Assembly (NCBI GenBank): GCA_019059635.1
Contig: JAGVRJ010000006.1
Span: 1,488,001 to 1,552,000, forward strand
Direction: 5' to 3'
Source of the DNA: Proales similis
Taxonomy: Eukaryota; Rotifera; Eurotatoria; Ploima; Proalidae
Length of the DNA stretch: 64,000 nt
The notes beneath the pieces are model-generated. The model was not told where the DNA came from and did no database searches. It was given only the letters and a program-made list of their open reading frames with translations. The position numbers were made by a program, and so were the translations under genes. Shown here piece after piece: positions 23,172 to 36,813 of this stretch; the stretch's first letter is position 1; the number at the start of each line of letters is the position of its first letter.

Positions 23172-25527
23172 ATGATACCGGAGAGAACGCCAGAGGAGGC
23201 CGCTTGGCTAGAAAGAGAGGTTCTCTGACTGTTCTAGAATAATGCTCTTTTTCTCTTTACTCTAACCGCATCGTAAAGGAATATGTGAGCGACGATAATG
23301 AGCACAAGATCGGACTGTTTTCCAAAATCGCCTACGCCTTGGGAGGTCTGGCTAATGAGGCCAGTGGAAGTTCGCTTGGACTCTTCGCCCCGGCGTTCTT
23401 GCTCGAAATTGGACAAGTGAGCGATTGGGCACATGAACGACTCGACTACTTCTTGGTTCATTTCCTTCTCATTGCCAATTCTAGATTCGGCCAAATCAGG
23501 TTTCGCTTGTCTTATTCACGGGTCGTGGATGGGACGCAATCACCGATCCGCTGATTGGCATCCTTGTTAACAAAACCAACTCCAGATTTGGAAAGTTCAG
23601 ACCCTGGTAGAGAAGCGCAAATATTCAATCAAATCGCTTTTGAGTATAAAACAACTAAAGAATGACGCTAGGATAATATTCTCGGCTCCTTTCGCAGTAG
23701 CCAGCTACATCCTATTCTGGTATGTGCCTGAAATATCTCGCAGTCTGAGAGGCGCCTGGTACGTTCTGTTCTACTGTTTATTTCAGACCTTTCAAACCGT
23801 AAGTGCTGGCCTGGCTTGATTTCGTGTTCAACTTAATCGAAGAGAATGAGCTAGTGCCTGCGAGTGGGCCACACTTCGCTAGTGATGGGAATCACCAACA
23901 GCCAACGCGATCGCGATACTCTCTCCACTTGGAGTAATTGTTCTTCCAACACATTCGTGGCCTGTTTCTCTTATTTCTTGTCCAGGATCTGTGTTTGAAA
24001 GCTTCGGCCTTTTACTGGGAGCACTTGTTCAAGGAGTGATGCTCTCAGTCTACAACGACCAAGATCCTTGTCAACGCTTTGAATCGAGTCAGAACACCAG
24101 TGAGACGACCGAGCTCAACTCTTTGCCCATCTATGGTCCCTTGGTAATTTTACTCGATGACTGATGGCCGTTTGAAGTCGAACTTTTCAACAAAATCTTC
24201 CAGAACGGCGCCTATCTGCAAAGTGCATACATAATTGGTGTCATCTATCTCCTCTCTTCGTGCATCACGTTCTTTGGCACCAGAGAAATAGACGGTTTGC
24301 GGTCTTTGTTCATTTGATTCATGCCTCTCTTCACTTGATCTAAACTGCTTCATCGTTCAGATGTGCTCACCGACCAGAGTGCAAATTTCTGGGCCTCGTT
24401 CCGCCGAGTCTTTCAGCACACGCCATACATAACTCTGCTGCTAACGTTCCTTTTCAGCCTATTGTCAAGTAAGCCCTTCACTCATGCGATTGCGAACTGT
24501 TTAATAGAATTCTTTGACGTTTCACTTAGTTCAGGTTTGAGATTATCTTCTAATTTCATGGTCAACTGAACAAACAAATTCACCGCTTGCTCATCACAGT
24601 TCATTCAGACCAACTTTGCTCTGTACTGCCTGTATTCGATCGGCGCTAAGGGTCAATTTCAAAATGTAATCCTCGTTCTCACTGTAAGTCAGAAAAGCCG
24701 CTTCGATTTGATATCACTCTAACAAATGATTTCTTTAAGCTGGTCAGCATCTCCAGTCTCGTATTCTGGCGCTACTTGGCCGTTAAATTGGGAAAGCGAA
24801 CAACTTATATAATCGGATTGGCAGTAACCCATCCCACTCTCAATTCATCCAACTTCTAATCGCCCCCGAACCTTTCCTAGTATTCGATTCCGTGCACTTT
24901 TTCAATGCTTTTCCTCAACCAAGGTAATCAACGATTTGACTTATTCTATGCAAATGTCATACATTCTTTTGCTCTTTTTCGTCCAGTCTGGCATTTGTAT
25001 GTGTTCGCCGTGTTCAGTGGAATTTTCGTGGCTGTCACCTTTTTGCTGCCTTGGTAGATAAAAGTGTCCGATTGAGTTTGCACAACATCTAAAATCTCAA
25101 TAATAGGCTGATGCTGCCCGATGTGATTGACGATTTCATGCTAAAAACCAACGAGCGAAAAGAGAGCATATTCTTTTCTTTTTTCGTATTCTTCACTAAG
25201 CTGGCCACAGGTGCCACAAGCGCCATATCTGCCCTTATTCTCGGCTATGCCGGGTATGTTGACTGCCCCGGCGGCTGCTGCACTCAGCCTAAGTCCGTGG
25301 ACACGGCGCTCCGCTACTTGGTCGTTCCAGGTAAGAATGAATTCATTGAAGGCTCATTGAGTCTGCCTCACAGTTAAGTTGAATTTTAAGGCCCAGTGGC
25401 GATGATCATAGTCGCTATAATTTGCATGCTGTTCTATCCGCTTAAACAGGACGTATTGGCCCAGAATAGGCGTCTGCTGGATGAAAGAAGAAGAGAAAAG
25501 AGTGTTAGCAAGCTCCTTTCGTCGTGA
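23172..25527 (+). CDS. MFSD2: MFSD2-like major facilitator transporter
   Basis: A twelve-helix MFS transporter of the glycoside-pentoside-hexuronide type, close to MFSD2A/B; vertebrate MFSD2A is a sodium-dependent lysophosphatidylcholine importer. Exon 1 (23172-23219) begins MIPERTPEEAAWLERE and joins EYVSDDNEHKIGL at 23279. This is needed because the main exon has no usable ATG, and it uses donor GTTCTC. Family motifs: YALGGLANEASGSSLG, GRGWDAITDPLIG, NSRFGKFRPW, MLPDVIDDFML, FFSFFVFFTKLATG and AGYVDCPGGCC. The C-terminus is short (VSKLLSS). Another intron (after REID) has donor GTTTGC. The junction near 24470-24605 could not be joined in frame with the obvious GTAAGC donor. Poly(A) AATAAA is at 25577-25582. 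Confidence 0.88.
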
Positions 25528-25700
25528 GGAGCGCATTTAACCGGACTCGAACAATACTCTAAATCGCTTAAAAGTTAATAAATTTCTGCTGGAAATCAAT
25601 CAGTTGAGGTGCGTTCACCCGCGCGTTTTTACATAGACTCAGAGAGGGCTTGAATCGCTATTTATTATTCAATACCGGCCGGGTAAGGTAGAAGAGCAAA

Positions 25701-26258
25701 ATGATTGGAAAATCTGGAAGCATTGTACGCCAAGCGATCAAGTGCAGTGCCATGATTCGCGGCGCGGCGGCATTGGCTGTCACTCGGCCGCAAATGGGAT
25801 TAGTCAGCAATCGTCGAGTCGGCCTGGAGATAGGTCAAACTTTGAGAGCATTTAGCGTTAGCCGAAGCCACTCGGCCAACAACATTTTCAACGTGCAAGA
25901 CGAGGACGACTTTAAGAAGAGGGTGGTGGAGAACTCAAAGCCGGTGATTGTGGATTTCCACGCCAGCTGGTGCGGTCCTTGTAAAGTGTTGATGCCTCGA
26001 CTTGAGAAGCTAATGGCCGAATTCGAGGGCAAAGTAGAGCTTGCCAAGGTTGACATTGACGAGCTCTCCGACTTGGCTTTCGAGTACAAGGTAACCAATC
26101 AGACAGACGAACGTTTCTATTAAGGCTCACCAAAGCAAAAGGTCTCATCTGTGCCGACTGTGGTCGCCATTAAGAATGGCGTTGTGGTGAACAAGTTTGT
26201 TGGACTGGTCGATAACGACAAGCTTCGATCTTTTATCGAAATTGCAATCGAAAAATGA
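25701..26258 (+). CDS. TXN2: Mitochondrial thioredoxin (TXN2)
   Basis: Mitochondrial disulfide reductase. Exons 25701-26090 and 26142-26258 encode about 168 residues. The first 60 or so form an Arg/Ser-rich presequence with almost no acidic residues, then the thioredoxin fold starts at [15 protein letters not shown]. The redox centre is HASWCGPCK and the cis-Pro loop is [13 protein letters not shown]; the end is [13 protein letters not shown]. The 51-bp intron falls between EYK and VSSVPT. It lies 174 bp after the MFSD2-like gene. An AATAAA at 26338-26343 lies in the spacer to the convergent MRPL52 gene. Confidence 0.95.
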
Positions 26259-26448
26259 TAGAATACAAATTTAACTCGACTCGCAATCGACTGAGTTCAA
26301 GTCTTTAAATGAGCTGAGAAAAGTTTGTCGAGAAGCGAATAAAAGATTGTTATTGAATTTCAGAAAAAAGATAATTAACTTTTTATTCATATTTCCAAGC
26401 TTAACCTTTTGTTTGAGCAGAACAAGAATTTGAAAATTGCAAAATTGG

Positions 26449-26948
26449 TTAAAGATTTCTGTGCGTAGCTGCAGACCCACCTTTCGCCTCGTAGGGATAA
26501 AGATCAGAGCCTCTGTTGAGCACTCTCCTCTCCATCTCTCGCACTCTTTCGATATATTTCAGACTGTCAATGCTTTGTTGCTTTCCGATCGGTTTGATGT
26601 GAAAACGGTATTGAGACCAAGTTAAACTGAACTTACAACCAAGCTGTCCTGTAGCTGCATTCGCTTTTTCTGTCCGACCGATATCGGAGTTGGCCGGCCA
26701 TCTTCAATGCAGGCCCGAGTGAAAGTTCTGATCGCAGTTAAAGAATGAATGCATGACTTGCCAATGAACGAGTAGTCCGGTAGATCAATGAGTGGACCTC
26801 TTGAGGTTTGCAGTTTAGGCAACTGATTTTTCTGCCTCCACAATTTGCCAGCACAGAGCGCCGCCTGAGTGTGAATCTTGCCGCTCTGGACAAGGGCTCG
26901 ACTGCATTCTGATCTAAGCAGCTCTTTTGCAAGACCAGTGACTCTCAT
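26449..26948 (-). CDS. MRPL52: Mitochondrial ribosomal protein L52
   Basis: Protein of the large mitoribosomal subunit. Three exons (26762-26948, 26637-26701, 26449-26580) encode about 127 residues. The signature is GPLIDLPDYSFIDGRPTP followed by GQKKRMQLQDSL, matching GPLTELPDWSYADGRPAP in human MRPL52. A helical, charged C-terminal part follows (SLKYIERVREMERRVLNRG). An Arg-rich start (MRVTGLAKELLRSE) fits mitochondrial import. Intron 1 is GC-AG (donor GCAAGT) and splits the conserved DYSFI-DGRP motif, so the GC donor is well supported. Reverse AATAAA is at 26382-26387. Confidence 0.9.
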
Positions 26949-27202
26949 CCCTTCTCTGGTCTGTTCTCTTTGTCTTTAGTTTTGATCTACAAAACAGTTG
27001 TTGAGATTGGACGCAAATAGCTCGCTAGATTATGAGCAGCACACACTCGCTCGACTCTCAGTTGCAAAGCTGAACTAACAATCAAGCACGTCTAACGTTA
27101 TCAGTTTATTATTTGGTTAGATAGATTTTAAAGTAAAAAGCGGAGGATTGAGAGCAGAAGTGGACGCTTCCTTCCTGAAAAGGAAAATAGCTTCCTATTC
27201 TA

Positions 27203-28974
27203 TCAGAGGCCTTCAATTACCGGCCTAATTGTGCTGTTCCACTCCTCGTTCCATGTCTTGAACTGTTCCAGATTGGTCTTGTATTTGTTAAGCTCTTGAT
27301 TTTGTGGCAGATTGTTGAGCAGTTTCTGAAACAATTTAATTTTGCTGACAGTGTGTTCAAGCGGACTATGAGAAGGAGACAATTGCTTACAAACAAGTTG
27401 GCGGCGAGTTGGTTGCCGTCGGAGAACAAAAGTCCGTTTTCTTCGTTTTTGACCAGCTCGTCGATGCAGGCGAATTTCAGGGCGCAGACCGGCAGCCGCG
27501 CGCCAAACATGTCGACTACTTTCATCGGTAGGTCCAGATTGCTCGACGACATGTGCAAGCTGATGCCTAGGTCAGCCGAGCCAAGCAAAATAGGGTAATC
27601 GTCCGACTCGAGCCACACAAATCGTACGACAATGCTCTTGTAGTTTTTCTCGCTGAACTTTTTCTCGTAGAAACTCTTCAACGGTCCTTTTCCAGTTAGA
27701 ACACAGACGATATCGGGCAGTTGGCTTTCGTCTGACTCTTCTTTCTTTTTCTCGTACACTTCATCGAGCAAATTAACGAGCAGGAAGTTTTCAGTTCGAA
27801 TCGGCCTCAGCTTACCATCGAACGCATCCAAAAGCAGCGAAAAGTCTTCATCCTCTGTCCAGCTTGAGCTTGAGACGAGAATTGCTGGCCGATTAGATCG
27901 ATACTCGACTGAGCCATGCACAACTTGAGTGAAGACTGTGCACTGGCTGCTTCTAACATTGAGGTCATGTTTTTCAAGCACCAGCCTTGATTTTATCTGC
28001 TCACTTACTCTCCAAACTTGAGCTCAGTCAGATTGTAAGATTCGATCAGTTTTTGGTAGAATCTGTGCTTGTCATCCAAGTCGAGCGGAGTGGCGAATCT
28101 CTCGTGCGCTTTGTCGTACATGGTCGTAGCTCTGGCTTGAAGCGTGAAGAAGCGATTTGAGCGAGATGAGGTGGCCTTTAGCTTTCCTACTCTATTCCTT
28201 TGATGTGAAGGTCTGCTTTCATTGCTTTGGTAACACAAAAGTTGGCGTGGGCTGTTCGTCCAAACAAGAGTTCGAACACTCGGCACACTTTCACAAGCAG
28301 ATGATTGGGTCCGTTTTTCAACGCGAGTATGGTGAATCCATAGTTGTGCCAGTCGATGAGAAACTTGCTTGAGATTAGTTTGCAATAACAAAACACAACC
28401 GCCAACGTTGGTATAGATGGTGGATTCTTTTGGAAGCAATTTTCAGTTCGGACAAGTCGCTCAAAAAGTTGAATAAATTTTACTTGAACGAGCACAAACT
28501 TGGGCAGTGGCCGAGTAAGCATGAGTGAGATCAGCAGCGATAGGGCCAAGTAGATTGTTTTAAGAAAGTACTGAAGTAGATTGGGTCCGACTGATTCGAA
28601 TGCTGAACAGTTTATGGCCCTGTTCAATCGGTTGACGAAGAGTTACCTTGAAGAAGCTCCGGATAGGGAGGAAGTTTGATTATATTCACATTGGGGTTGG
28701 TGTTTATTTCACGTATTGGGCTAGATTCTGGAAAACATTTTATTAAAAGAGCCTCGAGGTGCTCACGAGAGCATGATTTACCCAAATAGCCGATGAACGT
28801 GATTCGATAGCCGAGCCTGAGAAGGGAAAGGCAATGATAGTTCATGCGCGGACTGTGGCCTATATCGCCCAGCACAACGATAAAGGCGGCTTTCTCGTCT
28901 CGCTTGCCTTTGAGAACGTACACACAGAGTGAGAGCACCATTAAGGTGACCGATATAAAGATGCTGAATAGCAT
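27203..28974 (-). CDS. ALG1: Chitobiosyldiphosphodolichol beta-mannosyltransferase
   Basis: ER enzyme that adds the first mannose (from GDP-Man) to dolichol-PP-GlcNAc2 in N-glycan precursor assembly. Six exons: 28647-28974, 28484-28590, 28191-28426, 28009-28131, 27391-27952 and 27203-27325. An N-terminal membrane anchor ([17 protein letters not shown]) precedes the GT-B fold with [66 protein letters not shown] and [19 protein letters not shown], then [15 protein letters not shown]. These are the ALG1 landmarks in order. All five donors are GTA-type. Reverse AATAAA lies at 27105-27110. Confidence 0.96.
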
Positions 28975-29572
28975 GCTCGTCGCTCCGATCCGCTCCTAAT
29001 TGCTTCTAATCATACGAGCTTAATCCGCTCAAATTAAATTCATAAATTCATTCAAATTTTTTTATGAACAAATCCGCAAGAGATGAGAATAAAATAAAAT
29101 AATATTTCATGTTTTGCAAATTGAACAAACTTAACTTTGTCTGGCAAATAGAACAGAGCAGAAGAGTCATAGTCAGAAAAAAGAGACAGACAGCGAAAGA
29201 GAGAGAGAGAGGTAGGAATAACCAGAGCGAGAGGCGGACGAATAAATTTTCGCTCAAATCACCATGTCGCGTATTCGTCATGCACACGGGCAAACAAGGT
29301 ATCAAGTTAAAGAACAGGTGGCTTGAAATCTAACCCAGTCTGCATAAATCAATTTGAACAATTTGAGATGCGCAACAGTACGTTGAAGATGACGCTACTT
29401 TGATTTTGCTCATTTATTTTCTGGTTTTTAGCCATGTAAATATATATATATAAAGATAAAGAAGGAGGAGAAGAAGAGAGGAAATGGAGAAGGGAGGTAT
29501 CGAATTCTTGTATGGTTTTAAAGCATTTGGAGCATTAATAAACAGCTGGCCGCTGATTGACTGGTTGTCGTC
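28975..29572. other. Intergenic spacer with TA repeat
   Basis: About 600 bp between ALG1 and SMPD4, AT-rich, with a (TA)n run near 29440-29452 and a purine-rich stretch near 29190-29215. The reverse AATAAA at 29413-29418 probably ends the SMPD4 transcript. No gene was recognised. Confidence 0.5.
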
Positions 29573-32401
29573 TCAACTCTTGACTACGGCGTAGAAGAAA
29601 CAAACAAAAGAAACAATGAGGAAACAAATTATAGATGGATAGCCCGATATTGATTTGATTATGATGAATTGAATGAGAAAATAGAGAAGAAATTTGTACG
29701 AGGCGGCGAATCGAAGGCTCAGACGAGGTCTATTGAGTTCTTCTCGTCTACAATAAGAGGCTCCGTTGCGAATCAGCTCCACAGAGTATCTTGACGTGCT
29801 CGGCATGTACAACAATTGCCGAGCGATCTTTCCTCTGATATCGCTTCTTCGGCACTCTTGGCTGAAGCGATCTCCGAACCGATCGTTCAGATAGTCGGTC
29901 AGATGCTTGAGCATGTTAACCAGCGTGACGCTTTCGAACTCGCCTATTGGACTTCGCTCTGGGTCGAAGATTGCTTTCAATTTGGGCTGATCGAGTTTAT
30001 GTAGAAGCTGCAATTTAGAATGCTGCGTTAGTCTTCTGAACGTTTATCTCGTTCGAGCTCAAGTTTACCCTGAATCGTTCGTTTGTGGTCAAACTGGGAC
30101 CGACTGTGTCTGCTTGATGATCCATTGCAGTCAACTCTTCTTCCTGATCTGATTGGCTCTCGACAAAATAGTACTCGGGCTAAACAAAATCGTTTAATTT
30201 GAATCGAAATAGTAGAAACTGTTTTCAACTCATACTTCATAGAAGGACTTGATTAACTGCAAAGCGTCGTCGATTCGCTTGTTGAGATAATTGAGTGATT
30301 CTAAACTTGGCTGAGACTCTTCTTGGTCTAAACCGGGTTGAATTTGGTTGGGCAATTCGTAGAGCAAACAGAATGTGACTAACCAGAAAATAGAGAGTGA
30401 CTGATCGAACTAAGAAAGCCTCGGCCGTGTACTTTGTGGCTCGTATTGAGCTTGAGATTGAGCGAGTGCCGAGAGGCGTTCAGTAAGTCAAACAAATTCG
30501 AAATCTAGTGGTTTTCGTTTTAGTTAGATATCTTGCTGCAGATTGAGATGAGAACTAACCGCTTTGAGATTATCGTGGCCGTACAATGGACGGAAGGAGT
30601 ACGGACTGACATCGAACTGGCTGAACGAGTCGAATGAGCTTCGAGCAGAAAATGAAGCTCTCAAGTGCTGTTGAAATTGCTGCTTATCAGTTTGAAGATA
30701 TTTGGCTTGAGTATCGGTGATCAATTGATTTTCCGATTTGAGTTTGTCTTGATTCTCGCAGAATGTGGCGAACATTTGTACAAGAAGAGAGAGATTCTCT
30801 TCGTTGAGCAAATCGAGCAGGCAAAAGCGTTTCACAATGCTTTGGTAGATGTCAATGTAAATGAAGAAGTTCTCTTCGATTAAAGCGGCCGAGTAAAATG
30901 CGCTCAGGCCGAGTTTGCTCGGCTGGATGTAATCGAACCAGACATTAACAAGCCACTTGATCGAGGATGTCAATGGCCATTGAGCGAAATGATGGGAGAA
31001 GAATTTGTAGAACGGCTTGCGCCAGTAGATTTTGAACAGTGCGCTTAATTCGAAAATGAGCATAATTGGGACTGGCGACCGAGATGGCGCTCTTACCTTC
31101 GCAACTCGTTGAGTGGAGAAGAGCGGGAGCTGTTCAGACCGGACAACTGAATTTTGGAATTGTCGATTGTATCACTTGTGATGGACGCGGCAAATAAATG
31201 CGAATGCCTGAGCACCATGCCGAGGGCAAACATGAGCTCGGTACTGGCCAGCGCTTGATTTAGATCGTCGTAGACAAGTGTGGTGGTCGACGCTTGCACG
31301 TTGGATCGAGAACTACGTCCGAGCATGTGCGATTTTTGATTGAGCCCGAGAGTGGCCTGCTCAGAAGGAAACGAAGTGACTGTCGACTGAGAGCCAATGA
31401 ACGGATAGATAAGGCACTCGGTGAGAACACGAATGAACAAGTCGATCTTGCGCAAGTCGTCTTGGCGATCAGAAGAGTTGCTCAGTAACGAGAGATCGTC
31501 AGAGCTTAGACTGTGCTGAACAGAATGCTTCAAGAGGCTGGTCGAGCGGCGTTTGGGTCTTGGACTGGCAGCGGGACTGCTCGTTTGGAACGATGGAAAA
31601 CTGATGTCTTGCTGGTTTATCGGAAGAAAGAAGCTCAAGTACTCGGAGAAGAGATCTGCATGCAGGCTGTTGAGCTCAACATTGCCGTTCAGCTCATTGG
31701 TCATGGTTCGAGACTTGAAAAGCGAGAAAATCATTTAGGACCGAGTCAAGGAGGAATCGGCGCTTCTAGTCTCTTACCACTGTTCGCGTGTCGTGGAATA
31801 GCTGCATGAAGCGAAACATGTAGAACTCGATTGCGCTTAGCTCGAGCAGATTGTAAGCGTTTAGACGTTGCGAGTATGAGCTGAGATCGCCGCTGATGCG
31901 AAGCTTCAAGTAGAACTGAGAATTTTTTTATTCGATGAGTTTCAGTTATTTGCCAATTTGAGCTCTTCAGTTATTTACCGGCAAGGAGTCAAGCGGAACA
32001 TGAAAACGGGCGTTCATGTTCTCGAGGCGAAACATGAGGTTCCAAAGTGTTGAGTTTGTGCAGAGGAAGCTGTAAAGTTGTTCGTAGTCGCTCATGCTCT
32101 GCGATCGACTCAGCGTTTTCAACGGCCAGCCGGAGCAGTGCTGACCAACGGCGGCGAATGGTGTCCGATTGTTGTTCAAGTCGGCCGATGTGTTGCAAGT
32201 AAAGAGACTATTGACCACGAGCTCGAACGCTGTATGAAGGTCCTTGATGAGGAAAGAGTCGAGATTGTCGTGACTACTCGCCATCGTTTTAGAATAAGGA
32301 GCACAAACCTTGGGTCCGCACGAGTTTAACAGGCTGTTGAGTTGCTGGCATCTGGGCGCAATGGGCTCGGCCAACGCGTTCAGCACATTCAGCTTGATCA
32401 T
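29573..32401 (-). CDS. SMPD4: Sphingomyelin phosphodiesterase 4 (neutral sphingomyelinase 3)
   Basis: Membrane protein of the ER and nuclear envelope reported to hydrolyse sphingomyelin to ceramide. Nine exons: 32309-32401, 31979-32242, 31778-31915, 31097-31713, 30560-31043, 30384-30504, 30236-30327, 30069-30179 and 29573-30007. Landmarks shared with human SMPD4: RCQQLNSLLNSCGPKDLHT near the start, the SEYLSFFLP segment, HHFAQWPLTSSIKWL, the PIGEFESVTLVNMLKHLTDY segment, and RPRLSLRFAASYKFLLYFL followed by a hydrophobic C-terminal anchor. Removing the first intron (donor GTTTGT) aligns the human protein without a gap. That intron has no in-frame stop, so retention is conceivable. Two others use GTTAGT. 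Catalytic residues of this family are not well defined, so I name none. Confidence 0.92.
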
Positions 32402-32739
32402 CTTTAAATTGAAGGTTGTTTTGTATAAAAAGGCATCGTTTTAGAGAAGAAGAAATTGGCCGAGTCACTGGTCAATTCGATGGAGCAGTAGAAGCTTCAG
32501 AATAGAATGGAACACTCAATTGGCTTTTTTATTAAAATAATTTTTGGGCTTTTTTTTTTTTCATTTGGAGAGGAACACCGACAGATGGCTGCAACACGGA
32601 TAAAGTCTGCGATTTACTATTTACATTTACTGCTTGCTCTGAATGAATGAACGACTGTTAAATAATAAATAAATTAATTGAAATTGGTCTGAGATCAGAT
32701 GAATAGGCGACGATCCGGATTTCATAGATATGAATTAGA

Positions 32740-34856
<2,117 letters not shown>

Positions 34857-36796
34857 TTTCGTCCGTCTGTGTTTACAGCTTCACCTTTAGACAAACGTGT
34901 CTCTTATGCGGATGCTTATCGATAAAGACGATTGCGTTGGCGGCAGAGCGCTTAAGCATGTGAAGAGCTTTACAAATTCATTTCCATCAAAAGCAGTGAA
35001 TATTGGGCATAATTTAGAGCATCATCATTTTGTCAACTGCCGCGTCGCGTTTATTGTCTTGCTGCTTTACTTCAAACCGATTGGCTACCGAATTGGATTG
35101 ATAATAACGCCATTTTGCTTGGTTCCCTTTTTTTTAAAGCCTAAAGCGCATTGAGGCGCAATCCCGATTCAAAATTCAAATCATCGCAAAGGCTGCCTTG
35201 ATCGGCATGTATTTCACAAATCGGCATGTTTGAGTTAATTCGATTCGCCAAACCGTCGAGGGATTTTCTTAATTAGTTCACTGTTTCTTCGGCAAGTGGG
35301 TCATTTACCGAAACCAATTTTGCCAACTGATTCTGAATTCAAAAAATTGGAAAAGTTTGGATTATGCTCGTGTTGCGTTAATCTGCCCTGAGATTTAATC
35401 TTCTTAGTCGAGGCTCATTTAAGACTAGATAGCTGGCGAAGCGTTCGTTGGGTGGAAATATTAAAGATGGTCGCCGGGGGAGTTAGACGGAGTCAAAAAC
35501 GATCAAAAGGATAATAGACTTTGAGGAGGGGACAGGTATAAAAGGCAAATTTCGACCTTGATTTTCAGCAGTGACAATTTAAAATGGGCAACTTGTTGAA
35601 ACAGGCGATTGAATGCAGAATTGAGGAGAGAGAGAGAGAGAACGAAACATTTGGAACTTGTTTGCTTGGCAGGCAGGACTCGCCATTTAAAGAATAACAA
35701 GCTAATTTGATAATGAACGCCAGCTCTGGGACGCTCTCAGCGGAGAGTATCAATTATTTGCTGCCTTGCAAAAACAAATCAACGCAAACACACGCACACA
35801 TATAAACATATATACACAGACACACATAGACCAAAATTGAAGATATAAACACAAACTCAACAAGAATGAAAACAACAACAGCAGCAGTAGCATCAGCGGA
35901 GAAGCATTAAGTGAGTATGAACTGAGCGTTGTACGTCTATACGCTGAGCTAAAAGTTAAATGGCATTTGTAAACAATGAATCGATCGAGTGATGAGCCTG
36001 CTCTAACTCGCCAATTGTGTGTTGGCATGCACAGAGTAAATAGTAACACTTGAACAGGATATGCTGCTCTCTTTGGTTCTCTAATTAAACAACAACTAAA
36101 TGCAGTGTGAGTCGTTTCGTCGGCTTACTCATGATGATGATGATGAAGAGCCAAGCCAGCCGGTGATGAAGTTGGCCAACCGATTCAGAGTGTAAATAAC
36201 GGTCTGGTCGCCGAGTTTATTCCCTGCCGACCGTCATCGCCTGCTGCCGTCGCCGTTCGGAAGTAATGTGCTCTAATTAACGCAAAGTAATCTGATATTG
36301 GAAGTAAATCCTACCCAACTGGCTTAAGACCGAAACGATCCAGTTGAATGAGCCAAAACTAAATTGGCTCATACCTTTGCCTAAGCGCTTTTTGCAGCAA
36401 TCCGTACACGCTCGCTTTCTAATTTGTTTCATTTAATTAGAGTTGCAGCTCATTGGGCGTCAGCCAGTTTGCGTGTTGACTTTTTATTTGGTCTCTCTCG
36501 TCGCGCTCATTCTATTACTTACAGACATGATCGACTGCTTCCGACCTGAACTCTATTCCAGGCCTCTATTTCGTTAGATTGGGCGGCGAGTCGATAGATT
36601 TGAGGCGTGCACTGTCGACTCGAGTCGATCATCGAATTAAGCTTATCTCACAGCGAGCTGAATGATGTTGGAGGAGAAGGCGTTTAATTAAATTGGAGGA
36701 GCACTCCTTTGTTCGTCTCCTATTCAGTCGAGGCTTCAACGGTGCATGTGTACAATTATTACTCTGCAGCAATCACAATCCCACTATCATTTTGAA

Positions 36797-36813
36797 ACAC
36801 ACACACACACACA
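36797..36813. repeat. (CA)n microsatellite
   Basis: Eight to nine CA units in the FoxD upstream region; a complementary (GT)n run lies near 38985-39003. Confidence 0.75.

Noticed and set aside
29048-29333. Hydrophobic ORFs on both strands upstream of ALG1
   Set aside because: Derived from purine/pyrimidine-biased sequence; composition explains them.
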